The position numbers and the translations under genes are program-made. DNA of 64,000 nt from Thermincola carboxydiphila (GTDB lineage Bacteria > Bacillota > Thermincolia > Thermincolales > UBA2595): positions 242,878 to 306,877 of the forward strand of contig JAENZX010000003.1 of the NCBI GenBank assembly GCA_016841045.1, given 5' to 3'. Numbering within the stretch: position 1 is the first letter of the stretch; each line of letters begins with the position of its first letter. The notes under the pieces were generated by a model. It saw only the letters and a program-made list of their open reading frames with translations. It ran no database searches and was not told the origin of the DNA. Below are positions 26,062-35,544 of the stretch, one piece after another.

Positions 26062-26084
26062 AAAAAAAGGAGCGGTAACGCTCC
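26062..26084 (-). terminator. Rho-independent terminator after the Mn-catalase gene
   Basis: GGAGCG pairs with CGCTCC around GTAA, and the minus strand continues into a U7 run. Confidence 0.8.
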
Positions 26085-26086
26085 TT

Positions 26087-26776
26087 TTAGTGCTGGGCAG
26101 GGTTTTGTGGGTTAGTAAACTGCGGCGGATTCGGGTTGTGTAATTGTGTTCCGACGTAATTCCCAGGTGTAGATAAGTTAAAGTACAACCTTGCGTCTTT
26201 GTCAATTCCCCAATCCCTGTTAGACCCTGTATCCTGGATTTTTTGGAAACATTCTCTGAACATCGTATTATGAGCTTCTTCTCTGTTTAATAAGAAATCA
26301 ATCATCTGGCGAACGTGTCTGTCATTGATTTGCCTATGAAGGTTTTGGTAAACAACTTTGGCTCTTTGTTCTGCCGCTATATTTGACAACAAATCAGCCG
26401 CAAGATCTCCGGTTACATTAACATAAGCAGCAGTCCAAAGTTGTCCCGAGGCATTGGTAAGCATTGGACTTAAACCAGTCAGAACATGGGCCTCTATATT
26501 TCCAACAGTTGCCATTGGTGCATTGGGATCATGTCCATTTAGGAGATTTATGGCTGTTGCGACCATCTCCATGTGACTTAATTCTTCGGCAGCAATATCC
26601 AAGAATACATCCTTAATGGCTGGGTCCTTAATTCTAAAACTCTGCGAAATGTATTGCATTGCGGCTTTAAGTTCTCCCTGAGGTCCGCCTAATTGTTCCT
26701 GCAGCATTGCAGCATAGTTAGGATTAGGTTTTTCCACTCTAACCATTTCCAAGAGTTGCTTATCGTGTTTAAACAA
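26087..26776 (-). CDS. CotJC-like manganese catalase
   Basis: 229 aa. Dimanganese ferritin-like fold with ligands in EQLGGPQGELKAAMQY, AAEELSHMEM, AEQRAKVVY and NREEAHNTMF. The length and glycine-proline-rich C-terminus (PNPPQFTNPQNPAQH) match the CotJC/YjqC-type catalases found in spore coats. It should disproportionate hydrogen peroxide. TTG start at 26776 after AAAGGAG. No cotJA/cotJB neighbour is visible. A soluble rather than coat-bound role remains possible. Confidence 0.85.
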   Translation of the reverse strand: MFKHDKQLLEMVRVEKPNPNYAAMLQEQLGGPQGELKAAMQYISQSFRIKDPAIKDVFLDIAAEELSHMEMVATAINLLNGHDPNAPMATVGNIEAHVLTGLSPMLTNASGQLWTAAYVNVTGDLAADLLSNIAAEQRAKVVYQNLHRQINDRHVRQMIDFLLNREEAHNTMFRECFQKIQDTGSNRDWGIDKDARLYFNLSTPGNYVGTQLHNPNPPQFTNPQNPAQH

Positions 26777-26911
26777 AAGTGTTCACTCCTTTTTTTATTT
26801 CTTTGCTTATTATTTACCGTGCAAAAAATTGTATAACATGTCTGCAAGAAGGAAATTTTCTTATTATGTCGAATTAAAGGTAAATCATGGAAGATATCGG
26901 AGGAGATTGTT

Positions 26912-28792
26912 ATGAAGCTAAAAATTAGCACTAAACTCATTTTAAGTTTTTTAGTTGTTTTATTTATGACCGTAATAATAGGCGTTCAAGGAATTATTCA
27001 ACTTAAAAACGTTAATGCTAATGCCGAAGAAATCGGTAATAACTGGATGAAAAAAGCAGAGATTGTTGGAGAAATGAGCACTGATAACTCTGACTACAGG
27101 CAGAATCTTGTGCAGTATGTTTTTGCAATGTCCCGGGGGGATAAGGCTGCCGCTTCCTTATATAAGCAAAGAATTAACACTTTAATTCAAAATTTTGATA
27201 AGCACTTACCTCAGGTAGATGAGCTAATCAAAACAGAAGAGGGAAAAGGTTTTTTGCGTGATATCCTGACTACCTGGGAAGCCGTGAAAGAAGTTGACGG
27301 CAGGGTAATGAATCTGGCTGAAAGTGGAAACACTGCCGCTGCGGTAAGTTTATTGCAGGATGAGTCAAGTAAAAAATTTGATAATAACAAAGCAACTATT
27401 GATGTGTTTATGACTGGTAACAGAGAACATGCTCAAAAGCTGGTATTGGCCAATAAAGAAGCATATAACTCCGGCCTTATAATCTCGATAGTCCTTTTGT
27501 TCCTTACCTTTTTATTAAGTTTAGGTTTTAGTATTTATATGGCAAGGGGGATTGCATGGCGAACGGCAGCAGTAGCTCAATTTGCTCAGAGTTTAGCAAA
27601 TGGGGAGTTAACTATTGAAGAATTGCCTGTAAAGTCATACGATGAAATTGGCGATATGGCTCGAAGCGTTAATAAAATGTTTGTCAACTTAAAGGAAATA
27701 ATCAACAAAATCAACGCTACCAGTAACTCTGTAGCCGCAACCAGTCAGCAACTGGCCTCTAATGCTGAAGAAGCCAAAAAGTCAACTCAGCATGTTGCCA
27801 TCGCTATCGGTGAAGTGGCCAAAGGTACAAACGAACAGAGTCTGAGCATAACAGATATCGTAAAAACTGTCGAACAAGTTGGTCAAGCCATTGAACAAAT
27901 GACAATAGGTGCCGAAGAACAAAGCAAGAATGTCACGGAAATTACAAACATGTCTTCTCAAATTGCCAGGAAAATGAAAGTAATGGTGCAAGGCATGAAA
28001 ACAGTTCAACAGGTTTCAGAGCAAAATGGGGTAGTCGCAACAAAGGGTGGTCAGGCTGTTGAAAAAACCGTAACAGGTATGCTGCAGGTAAAAGAAGCGG
28101 TGTTTGAAACGGCACGCAAAATTGAGGAGTTAGGTAAACATTCACTTAAAATAGGAGAGATCGTCCAAGTCATTGATGATATCGCTGAACAAACTAATCT
28201 CTTAGCTCTTAATGCAGCCATCGAAGCAGCCAGGGCAGGTGAACACGGTAAAGGTTTTGCCGTTGTTGCTGATGAAGTACGAAAACTTGCTGAACGTTCA
28301 GGAAAAGCAACAAAGGAAATTGCCGACCTGATTACCGATGTTCAACGGGTTACCCAGACCGCAGTGGAATCTATGCAGTTAGGCACCAGAGATGTTGAGC
28401 AGGGGGTTGTGCTCGCCAAAGAAGCAGGATCATCACTAAATGAAATCGTATGTGGAGTCAACACTGCTGATGAACAAGTTAACAAGGTCATGGATGTTAT
28501 TAAACAAATCATAGCAGACAGTAATGAAATTGGTTCAGCCATCAACAATGTTGCCGCAATAACTGAAGAAAATACTGCTGCCACTGAAGAAATGTCGGCA
28601 TCTGCCGAAGAAGTGAATGCAACCATGCAAAACATGGCGACGATTTCCGAAGAAAATTCTGCATCTGCCGAAGAAGTATCCTCATCTACTGAAGAACTTA
28701 CCACTTCAATTCATGATATTTCGGCTTCAAGTGAACATTTATCACAAATGGCATACGAATTGAAAAGTTTGGTTGACCGATTTAAAATATGA
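26912..28792 (+). CDS. Methyl-accepting chemotaxis protein
   Basis: 626 aa. A first transmembrane helix (~10-30), a four-helix-bundle ligand domain (~40-190), a second helix (~190-212), HAMP (~212-265), and a long coiled-coil signalling domain with the hairpin tip [27 protein letters not shown] conserved in order. The tail has repeated A-S-A-E-E-V units. It transmits a periplasm-side signal to CheA. ATG at 26912 follows GGAGGAG. The ligand is unknown; no che gene is nearby. Confidence 0.93.
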   Translation: MKLKISTKLILSFLVVLFMTVIIGVQGIIQLKNVNANAEEIGNNWMKKAEIVGEMSTDNSDYRQNLVQYVFAMSRGDKAAASLYKQRINTLIQNFDKHLPQVDELIKTEEGKGFLRDILTTWEAVKEVDGRVMNLAESGNTAAAVSLLQDESSKKFDNNKATIDVFMTGNREHAQKLVLANKEAYNSGLIISIVLLFLTFLLSLGFSIYMARGIAWRTAAVAQFAQSLANGELTIEELPVKSYDEIGDMARSVNKMFVNLKEIINKINATSNSVAATSQQLASNAEEAKKSTQHVAIAIGEVAKGTNEQSLSITDIVKTVEQVGQAIEQMTIGAEEQSKNVTEITNMSSQIARKMKVMVQGMKTVQQVSEQNGVVATKGGQAVEKTVTGMLQVKEAVFETARKIEELGKHSLKIGEIVQVIDDIAEQTNLLALNAAIEAARAGEHGKGFAVVADEVRKLAERSGKATKEIADLITDVQRVTQTAVESMQLGTRDVEQGVVLAKEAGSSLNEIVCGVNTADEQVNKVMDVIKQIIADSNEIGSAINNVAAITEENTAATEEMSASAEEVNATMQNMATISEENSASAEEVSSSTEELTTSIHDISASSEHLSQMAYELKSLVDRFKI

Positions 28793-28830
28793 ATAATATA
28801 GCCAGGTAGTAAAAAAGCCGTAAATGGACA

Positions 28831-28865
28831 AAAAAAGCCCTGTAGGTGTTCTATAGGGCTTTCTG
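28831..28865 (+). terminator. Terminator after the chemoreceptor gene
   Basis: AAAGCCCTGTAG pairs with CTATAGGGCTTT (one G-T) around GTGTT. Confidence 0.7.
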
Positions 28866-28934
28866 ACATTTTTCTGCCGTAAGTTTTAACTATGTTTACT
28901 TGCCGATAATTAGAACTACATATAAAATAGAACA

Positions 28935-28986
28935 TGAGTTGTTTTCTAATATTATGAATCGTGAGCTGTTTTCTGAAATTATAAAT
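28935..28986. repeat. Imperfect 27-bp tandem duplication upstream of the ClC gene
   Basis: A 25-bp unit at 28935-28959 (TGAGTTGTTTTCT...) recurs at 28962-28986 with 21 of 25 identical bases. It ends seven bases before the ClC start codon. Confidence 0.7.
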
Positions 28987-28992
28987 TAGGAT

Positions 28993-30579
28993 GTGTATTT
29001 GTTGAAAGAAAGTAATACATCAAAAATACTAAACCACTGGTGGGATTTTCGTTTAAAATTATTTGCGGAAGGGATTTTAAGTGGAGTAATAGTAGGCCTT
29101 CTAGTTGTACTTTTTCGTTTATTGATTGAAAAAGCAGATAATTTACGAAACGATATATATCCTTATCTACAGTTAAATGGCATTACTGCAATAATTAGCT
29201 GGTTCTTGCTTTTGATTCTATTTGGTTTTATATTAGGAAAAATAGTGGAAAAGGACCCCATGACTTCGGGGAGTGGCATTCCACAAGTCAAAGGAACTTT
29301 ATCTGGTCATCTAAAAATGAATTGGCTTAGAGTTTTAATTTTGAAGTTTTTGGGTGGAATTCTGTCTATCGGTGCTGGGTTATCACTAGGGCGGGAAGGT
29401 CCTTCAATTCAGATAGGTGCAACTGCTGCCCAAGGTATAAGTAGAATGTTAGGGAGATTAAGAATTGAAGAAAAGTACTTAATTACAGCAGGTGCCAGCG
29501 CAGGTTTGGCGGCTGCATTTAATGCTCCGCTCGCAGGTGTAATTTTTGCATTGGAAGAAGTACATAAAAACTTTTCAACAGTTGTTTTGACTTCTGCAAT
29601 GGCTGCTTCTCTTACGGCTGATTTTGTTTCCCAAAATGTTTTCGGACAGAAACCGGTTTTTGAATTTCACAATCTACCGGTTCTTCCTTTAAATTATTAT
29701 TTTTTATTAATTATCTTAGGCTTAGTCATCGGGATATTCGGAGTATTATTTAACCGCTCTTTAGTTAAAGCATTAAATATCTATAGTAATATCACGTGGC
29801 TGCCAAAAACTTTTATCCCAGCGATACCTTTAGTGATCAGCGGGTTTCTCGGCTTTTATTTGCCGCAAACACTGGGTGGAGGACATCAATTAATAGAATC
29901 TATAGGGCAGGGGAATATTGGGGTAAAATTAATAGTTATTATTTTGGTAGTAAAATTCCTGTTTACAATGATTAGTTACGGTTCGGGTGTACCGGGAGGG
30001 ATATTTCTGCCGTTACTGGTTATCGGTGCATTAGCAGGAAACCTTTTTGGCATTCTGTCAGTACAGTATCTTCATATTGATGCACGTTATGTTAATGAAT
30101 TTATTATCCTGGCCATGGCAGCCTTTTTTACCGCAATTGTGAAGGCTCCTGTCACAGGAAGTGTATTAATAACTGAAATGACTGGTTCATTTACACATTT
30201 GCTGCCTCTAATGACTGTTTCAATGACTGCATATTTAGTTACTGACCTCTTAAAATCTGATCCAGTCTACGAAACTTTATTGGGTAGAATACTTAAAGCA
30301 AATAACCATCCTGCTTACATAGAAAACCAAAACAAGACAATTATTGAAATACCCGTTTGTGTCGGGTCACTGGTTGACCGTAAAAAAATCAAAGATGTAG
30401 AATGGCCCAATGGCTGCCTCATAGTTGGCTTAAAACGAGGCGAGTCAGAATTGATTCCTAAAGGAGATACAAGAGTTCATTCCGGTGATTACCTTATAGT
30501 CTTAACTGGTGAGGATAATGTTTCTCAAGCAAGAAATTCATTAATGGAACTAGCAGGGGAATGTATTCTAGTGAATTAA
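28993..30579 (+). CDS. ClC-family chloride channel/antiporter with C-terminal RCK_C domain
   Basis: 528 aa. The anion-selectivity motifs are present: GSGIPQ near residue 95, GREGPSIQIGA near 135, and GSGVPGGIFLPLL near 333. About ten to twelve membrane helices are followed by a soluble TrkA-C/RCK_C domain (~450-528; VGSLVDRKKIKDVEWP onward), which often senses ligands. It exchanges chloride for protons or conducts chloride. GTG start at 28993; the ribosome site is weak. Confidence 0.92.
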   Translation: MYLLKESNTSKILNHWWDFRLKLFAEGILSGVIVGLLVVLFRLLIEKADNLRNDIYPYLQLNGITAIISWFLLLILFGFILGKIVEKDPMTSGSGIPQVKGTLSGHLKMNWLRVLILKFLGGILSIGAGLSLGREGPSIQIGATAAQGISRMLGRLRIEEKYLITAGASAGLAAAFNAPLAGVIFALEEVHKNFSTVVLTSAMAASLTADFVSQNVFGQKPVFEFHNLPVLPLNYYFLLIILGLVIGIFGVLFNRSLVKALNIYSNITWLPKTFIPAIPLVISGFLGFYLPQTLGGGHQLIESIGQGNIGVKLIVIILVVKFLFTMISYGSGVPGGIFLPLLVIGALAGNLFGILSVQYLHIDARYVNEFIILAMAAFFTAIVKAPVTGSVLITEMTGSFTHLLPLMTVSMTAYLVTDLLKSDPVYETLLGRILKANNHPAYIENQNKTIIEIPVCVGSLVDRKKIKDVEWPNGCLIVGLKRGESELIPKGDTRVHSGDYLIVLTGEDNVSQARNSLMELAGECILVN

Positions 30580-30606
30580 CTTTGTAGTAACTTTTATTCT
30601 ATTCCG

Positions 30607-31320
30607 TTATTCTATTCCGTGTTTTCCCTCAGTTTCCCGGTTTCTTCGTCTTTGTGACACATACAGATTGCCGCTCGTGTCGAGTCCGGCATAGAAAACT
30701 TCCTTTACATCTGAAATACCTTGTTTTTTTAGATTGTTTGATAACCACACTGGATTGAGGTTAGCATCATAAAGATTTTCCGACATGACATTTCCGTCAA
30801 TAATAATATCCCTGGTCAGTCCTTTATATGAGGTTGACAACCCTAAGTCCGAAGGGGTTAAAGGCTGCTTTTGGGACTTGGGCAGTACAGATAACTTGCC
30901 ATTAACTTCGACTACAGCAAATTCGACATCTGATACATTGAATACGTTTTTTTCCCTCAATTGCATGTTTAATTCCTCAATAGCCAGCCTGGCCCTTCGT
31001 AAATTTTCCTCAATTATTTTACCGTTTTCAATTATCACGATTGGTTCTGAATTAATTAATTTCCTTAATTTAAAACTATCAATATGTAAATAATCTGATA
31101 TTATCGTTAAAAGCACAAATATAACCAGAACAACAACTGCACCAAATCTATTGGGACCAAGGGCAATGTTGGCTGTTATTGTACCTATCGACACTCCCAT
31201 TATGAAATCAAAGAAGGTCATTTGTGAAACAGCCTTTCGTCCGACAAACCGCATAAGTATAAGAGCAAATAAATACGCAAAGATCGAAACAAAAACAATT
31301 TTTAGAAAATTCTGTGGCAC
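30607..31320 (-). CDS. DUF421 membrane protein (YetF-like)
   Basis: 237 aa if read from GTG 31320, which follows GGGGGTT; an upstream in-frame extension lacks a site. Three N-terminal helices (ILMRFVGRKAVSQMTFFDFIMG) precede the DUF421 soluble domain (INSEPIVIIENGKI, LREKNVFNVSDVEFAVVE, LSVLPKSQKQPLTPSDLGL). Bacillus homologues occur in spore and stress contexts; function is not established. It is convergent with the ClC gene. Confidence 0.85.
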   Translation of the reverse strand: MPQNFLKIVFVSIFAYLFALILMRFVGRKAVSQMTFFDFIMGVSIGTITANIALGPNRFGAVVVLVIFVLLTIISDYLHIDSFKLRKLINSEPIVIIENGKIIEENLRRARLAIEELNMQLREKNVFNVSDVEFAVVEVNGKLSVLPKSQKQPLTPSDLGLSTSYKGLTRDIIIDGNVMSENLYDANLNPVWLSNNLKKQGISDVKEVFYAGLDTSGNLYVSQRRRNRETEGKHGIE

Positions 31321-31638
31321 TGTGTTAACCCCCTTTTTTGAGACCCTTGCTACACTTTTTCTTATTATAACCACGGTTAGCTTCAATCATTTTATTCTGG
31401 ATCACAAACTATTACCGGAGTTAACAAGGATTTACATGGGCTTTAATCATGTAGGGGAGACTCCCGTCTTAACTGCGGCGGTTACTGCTATATCTCTTAT
31501 TTGGAGTATTATATTATTAAAAAACGAAAACATTCTGATTCAAATAAGCGAAGGCTTCACAAATTGTGAAGCCTTCGACGGAGGTTCCATGGGGGCATGT
31601 TAATTTTTGCTTTCATTTACTTGACAGGTTATGAGATA
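31321..31638. other. Intergenic stretch 31321-31638
   Basis: No gene with a supported start was found on either strand. The region contains the upstream DNA of the DUF421 gene and one strong hairpin, listed separately. Confidence 0.5.
31549..31577 (-). terminator. 14-bp hairpin, probable terminator of the 25-aa gene
   Basis: CGAAGGCTTCACAA (31549-31562) and TTGTGAAGCCTTCG (31564-31577) are perfect complements around one A. It lies 60 bases beyond the stop of the minus-strand small gene. Confidence 0.6.
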
Positions 31639-31716
31639 CTAGTCAACGTCTCCGAGAATCAAGAGGATTAAAATCAAAAACAGAACGAACGCCATGTCAT
31701 CATTAAAGAATCCCAT
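31639..31716 (-). CDS. 25-aa hydrophobic peptide (YjcZ-like sporulation peptide type)
   Basis: The frame MGFFNDDMAFVLFLILIL continues to ILGDVD and stops. The ATG follows AAAGGGGGAT at a good distance. The pattern (short polar start, one hydrophobic helix FVLFLILILLILG, short end) is that of YjcZ-family sporulation peptides and similar tiny membrane proteins of spore-formers. A hairpin follows downstream. Homology cannot be proved at this length. Confidence 0.65.
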   Translation of the reverse strand: MGFFNDDMAFVLFLILILLILGDVD

Positions 31717-32035
31717 TAAGTAATCCCCCTTTCTTTTAAAATAAATCTTGTGGTTAAGCTCAATGTATAATATGTTAACAATGCATAATGTGTTCCGGCT
31801 TTTGTTTTACAAAAATTAGAGGGGGCGCCCTCATAAGTTTTATTAACTTATGGGACGCCCCCATTTTCTTGCGTGATAAATATAAATATTTTTAAATTAA
31901 CATACTGCTAACTTAAAAATACATGACTAAATTTATTTCCTTACTGTAACCTTTTTAAAACCTTAATCATAGTTTGGTTTAGAAGCGGCTAACATATTTG
32001 CCCCTTTATAATATTGGTTTGAGAGGTGCGGTTGA
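31717..32035. other. Intergenic stretch upstream of mntH
   Basis: No gene seen. It holds a long GC-rich hairpin (31821-31862) and, at 32007-32012, a TATAAT that may be the mntH -10 box. No manganese riboswitch (yybP-ykoY type) was recognised. Confidence 0.5.
31821..31862. other. Long GC-rich hairpin upstream of mntH
   Basis: GGGGGCG-CCCT-CATAAGTT pairs with AACTTATG-GGA-CGCCCCC (15 or more pairs, small internal bulge) around TTATT. T-rich DNA flanks both sides (ATTTTCTT to the right, AATTTTTG on the minus strand). It could be a terminator for an unrecognised transcript or a 5'-UTR element. Confidence 0.6.
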
Positions 32036-33331
32036 ATGAAGACTGAACGCAGTCTGGGTGATGTCAGTATCGGATCAGATGTAGTTTTAAGAAGGCCAAG
32101 AGAGTTTGGGGTATTACAAAAATTTAAAGGGCTCTCTAAATTTTTGGGGCCTGCTTTTATTGTAAGTGTTGCCTATGTAGACCCAGGCAATTTTGCTACA
32201 AATATCAGTGGCGGTTCTATCTTCAATTATAATCTGTTATGGGTAATCCTCTGGAGCAACCTTATGGCCATATTTTTACAGGTTATGTCTGCAAAATTAG
32301 GTATTGCCACAGGCGGAAACTTAACTCAAATGTGTAAAAAAGTCTTTTCCAGAAGAACCAACTGGTTTTTCTGGGTCATTGCCGAGTTAGCGGCAATGGC
32401 TACTACAATGGCCGAATTCCTAGGTGGAGCTTTGGGTTTTTATTTGCTTTTTCATATACCATTACCCATTGCCGGAATACTAACTGCACTTATAACGTTT
32501 GTGATTACATATATGCAGAAGTACGGACAGCGTGTAGTTGAAGTAATAATTACTGTCCTTGTTACGATTATCTGTGGTTCCTATGCTGTTGAAATGTTCC
32601 TGGCAAAACCTGATTGGGCTCAGGTTGGACTGCATACTTTAATTCCTTCTCTGCCAAACGGAGAGGCAGTATTGATTGCCGTTGGGATGTTAGGGGCTAC
32701 GGTTATGCCTCACGTAATATATTTACATTCACAACTGGTGCAATGCCGAAACGAAGGAATGAGCGAAGAAGAAAAGAAAAAGCACCTGCGAATGGAAAAA
32801 ATTGATGTTACAATTGCCATGAATATTGCGTTTATTGTGAATGCAGCAATGGTAGTTGTTTCGGCTGCAGTTTTCTACAGGCAGGGCATAGCAGTAGATT
32901 CTATTGAGCAGGCCCACCGTACTCTCCAACCTTTATTAGGTTCCTTGTCGAGTGGTGCCTTTGGAATTGCTTTGCTTGCATCTGGATTCTCGTCTTCTGC
33001 GGTAGGTGCCATGGCGGGCGAAACAGTAATGGATGGATTTGTGGATATAAAGCTGCCGATGAATTTTAAAAGACTGATTACAATGCTTCCCGGTATGGCT
33101 ATCATAGTCATGGGCGTAAACCCAATGAAGGCGCTGCTGATGAGTCAGGTATGCTTAAGTTTTGCTCTGCCGGTAGCTATTATCCCTATGATGATCATTA
33201 CCAGTAGGAAGGATCTGATGAAGTCTTTTGTCAACACACCATTAACCAAAGTAATTGGATGGTTAATTGCCTCGATGATTATAAGTCTTAATGCTGTATT
33301 ATTATATCTAACATTCACGGGCAGCGTATAA
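32036..33331 (+). CDS. mntH: NRAMP-family Mn2+/Fe2+ transporter
   Basis: 431 aa, eleven transmembrane helices. The two metal-coordinating signatures are present: DPGN in YVDPGNFATNI (helix 1) and MPH in VMPHVIYLHS (helix 6). It imports Mn2+ with protons. It is convergent with an mntR gene, and the stops are 8 bases apart, which supports manganese as the substrate. ATG at 32036 after GAGAGGTG. Confidence 0.93.
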   Translation: MKTERSLGDVSIGSDVVLRRPREFGVLQKFKGLSKFLGPAFIVSVAYVDPGNFATNISGGSIFNYNLLWVILWSNLMAIFLQVMSAKLGIATGGNLTQMCKKVFSRRTNWFFWVIAELAAMATTMAEFLGGALGFYLLFHIPLPIAGILTALITFVITYMQKYGQRVVEVIITVLVTIICGSYAVEMFLAKPDWAQVGLHTLIPSLPNGEAVLIAVGMLGATVMPHVIYLHSQLVQCRNEGMSEEEKKKHLRMEKIDVTIAMNIAFIVNAAMVVVSAAVFYRQGIAVDSIEQAHRTLQPLLGSLSSGAFGIALLASGFSSSAVGAMAGETVMDGFVDIKLPMNFKRLITMLPGMAIIVMGVNPMKALLMSQVCLSFALPVAIIPMMIITSRKDLMKSFVNTPLTKVIGWLIASMIISLNAVLLYLTFTGSV

Positions 33332-33339
33332 ACACCCAT

Positions 33340-33819
33340 CTATTTTGTAGAATAAGAGGATAGAAAACTTTTAAAATCCAGGGCGAATTGCGGATTTTTC
33401 TCAAAATATTCATTAAGAATTTCAATCTTGTTAAGGGTAGCTGAGGAAATTGTATGTTCAATCAGCTCTGTTTCGATTAACAGACCTTCTGTAACTCCCA
33501 GATTTTTTAGGAATGTTTCGATGATATTGTGCCGTTGCAAAAGGTACTTGCCAATTTCTTTTCCAGTATCAGTTAGAAATATTATTCCATATTTTTTGTA
33601 GTCCAGCAGTCCCAATTTAGTAAGTTTTTGTACCATCTTAGATGCTGACGGAGCACGGACATTCAAGAGATCGGATAGTGTATTGATTCGCACATAACCT
33701 TCATCGAGGCTGTGCCTGTAGATCATTTCAAGGTAATCTTCCATTGACGATGTAAGAAGCTTTTTATTTTGCTCCAACAATTGATAGCCACGCACAGTGT
33801 GAAATTGTTCTGTTTCCAT
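33340..33819 (-). CDS. mntR: DtxR/MntR-family metalloregulator
   Basis: 159 aa. N-terminal winged helix (LTSSMEDYLEMIYRH, VRINTLSDLLNVRAPSASKMVQKL) followed by the metal-dimerisation domain (ETELIEHTISSATLNKI). It has a short N-terminal extension relative to Bacillus MntR. The likely job is Mn2+-dependent repression of mntH, encoded convergently next door. No operator was assigned with certainty upstream of mntH. Confidence 0.9.
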   Translation of the reverse strand: METEQFHTVRGYQLLEQNKKLLTSSMEDYLEMIYRHSLDEGYVRINTLSDLLNVRAPSASKMVQKLTKLGLLDYKKYGIIFLTDTGKEIGKYLLQRHNIIETFLKNLGVTEGLLIETELIEHTISSATLNKIEILNEYFEKNPQFALDFKSFLSSYSTK

Positions 33820-33886
33820 GAAATCACAACCTACAGTTGATGATATCTTAATTCTTAATATTAGTTATATTATAACTTTGTTAGTC

Positions 33887-34258
33887 TTATGAAAATTTTT
33901 TAAATACCCATGCACTAAAACTGAACCATGTAACATATATAAATGGAGCCATATACAGATAAGTCCTGGAATAATCAAACAACTTCATATTTTGAAGAAC
34001 TAATCCCCATCCCAACCCTAGAACAGCAAAGCTAATAATATAGGGATATAGAAACATTTTTCGCGCAGGCAAAAAATATAGAAAGAACATATGCACCAGA
34101 GCAAAGGCTATAGGCACGGCATTAAGATTTTTTGCAGCATATCTATTCCTCCAGTTGGTCTTAGTAATAATAATTATCAGTCGATTGTTAAGTGGTTCGG
34201 TCGGCTGGACGAGCACTCCAAACACCGGAATTAAAATTATTGTTTCAGTATTTAACAA
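33887..34258 (-). CDS. Small membrane protein, unrecognised (possibly decayed)
   Basis: 123-aa frame with about three hydrophobic segments (AVPIAFALVHMFFLYFLP, IISFAVLGLGWGLVL, MAPFIYVTWFSFSAW). No ribosome site is seen at the TTG start near 34258, and the N-terminal ~45 residues look like the middle of a protein, so it may be a truncated remnant. No family recognised. Confidence 0.45.
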   Translation of the reverse strand: MLNTETIILIPVFGVLVQPTEPLNNRLIIIITKTNWRNRYAAKNLNAVPIAFALVHMFFLYFLPARKMFLYPYIISFAVLGLGWGLVLQNMKLFDYSRTYLYMAPFIYVTWFSFSAWVFKKFS

Positions 34259-34594
34259 TTATTATTAATGGAATAATAGCGAAAAGCCTTAACTACAACT
34301 TAAATGCCTGATCAACAGGCATTTTTTTAATCAAATTTAGTCAGATTAAACATAAATCCAATTGTTAAGGACATCTTATTAATGATGGTGATCTGCTTAC
34401 ATTACGTGGTACAAAAACACAATAGGTTTCCCGAGTACCCCAATAGAAAACAAGGTTGATTTTCACATTGAGTCAGTAGGACTTGAAATCCGATAGCTAA
34501 TTATTCAGGTAGAAGAAAAAAAGGGTGACAAAATTCCGGATTGCTGTATCGAAAAAGAAGTGAGTATAATTATCAGAATCAAAGGGGTGAATAA
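34259..34594. other. Intergenic stretch without a supported gene
   Basis: 336 bases. It contains a terminator-like hairpin at 34303-34328 with no obvious gene in front of it and the ribosome site of the next gene. Short in-frame fragments are too brief to assign. Confidence 0.5.
34303..34328 (+). terminator. Orphan rho-independent terminator
   Basis: AATGCCTG pairs with CAGGCATT around ATCAA and is followed by T6. There is no recognised plus-strand gene upstream, which suggests a small RNA or a decayed gene. Confidence 0.6.
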
Positions 34595-34801
34595 ATGGCA
34601 GATAAACGAAGTAATAAGATAGAATGCAGGAGTAAGGAGGGGGTGGAGGACGATATTCCAATGAGAGCATTTGTTTATGGCCAGATAGGCGAAAACATCT
34701 ATAATTCCGATGACTTCACCGAAGATACTCTTAACCAGACGAGAGAGGTTTTTCCGTCAAACTTGATTAAAGTTGAAGACGGAGCAGCAAACCCACCATA
34801 A
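34595..34801 (+). CDS. Small hydrophilic protein, unrecognised
   Basis: 68 aa, ATG at 34595 after AAAGGGGTG. Charged N-terminus (ADKRSNKIECRSKEGVEDD) and an acidic remainder with FTEDTLNQTREVFPSNL. No domain, signal peptide or membrane segment. It is flanked by non-coding DNA and has no close operon partner. Real because of the ribosome site and sharp frame, but function cannot be proposed. Confidence 0.5.
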   Translation: MADKRSNKIECRSKEGVEDDIPMRAFVYGQIGENIYNSDDFTEDTLNQTREVFPSNLIKVEDGAANPP

Positions 34802-34922
34802 TAGTTGTTATAGGATTTGGGCACTTTATTTTTGCTATATAAATAAAGACCAGAAGCGGCTTCGCTGCCAAATCTAAACCCTTGGATGACCGTTGTGCTG
34901 AAAAAGTAGATTCTCGCAAATC

Positions 34923-34954
34923 AAAAACCCACTTCAGAAACAAAGTGGGTTTTT
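34923..34954. terminator. Bidirectional terminator before the copper-protein gene end
   Basis: AAAAACCCACTT pairs with AAGTGGGTTTTT; it terminates the minus-strand Cys-rich gene. Confidence 0.8.
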
Positions 34955-34962
34955 AAGTGAAA

Positions 34963-35313
34963 TTACATTCCAGCCATGTTACGACATTCCTGAGCACACC
35001 TGTCACATTCGTCAGCACATGACTGGCAGTGCTGGTCTTTGAACATTCTACATTCTTTTGCACATTGTTCACAGATATTAGCACACAAGCTACAGATATC
35101 TTTAGCGTATTGGCTGTTTCTTGACATATATTGCGAAGCAAATGAACAAATGTCAGCACAATCACGAAGCAACTGCATACATTTTACTCTTGCCTGAACA
35201 TCAGGCTCATTCATACAAGAAGTAAGACATTCTTCACAAGCCTGCATACACTTGTTACATTCATCGATACATTTTTGCATGTGTTTTACAGAAGTATCTA
35301 CAATCGCTGGCAC
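34963..35313 (-). CDS. Four-helix-bundle copper-binding protein (Csp/DUF326 type)
   Basis: 116 aa with 19 cysteines, most in CxxxC or CxxC spacing on helices (MQKCIDECNKCMQACEEC, AKDICSLCANICEQCAKEC split between helices, CQSCADECDRC). This is the pattern of the Csp copper-storage proteins, whose helical bundle core is lined with cysteine thiolates binding many Cu(I). No signal peptide, so it is cytosolic (Csp3-like). GTG start at 35313 after AGGAGGAA. No copper exporter gene is adjacent. Confidence 0.88.
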   Translation of the reverse strand: MPAIVDTSVKHMQKCIDECNKCMQACEECLTSCMNEPDVQARVKCMQLLRDCADICSFASQYMSRNSQYAKDICSLCANICEQCAKECRMFKDQHCQSCADECDRCAQECRNMAGM

Positions 35314-35544
35314 AGAAACATTCCTCCTAAAAAAATTTTTTTACACGCAATATATTATTTCAAATTATGGTTTGGATATTCGTTTAACGGCAAAAATTTC
35401 GATGAATACTTCTTTTATAGCCAGTTGTTAGATTTACATGATAATTATCTTATAGGATATTCTAATTATTGGGCACTGCAGTTAGTAACCTCGTAGGAAG
35501 TATATCTACGGAGATAAGTCTCAAAGAAGGAAGGATGTAACAAC

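Noticed and set aside
31151..31603. Plus-strand frame across the start of the DUF421 gene
   Set aside because: No ribosome site and no domain; it runs antisense to a recognised protein.
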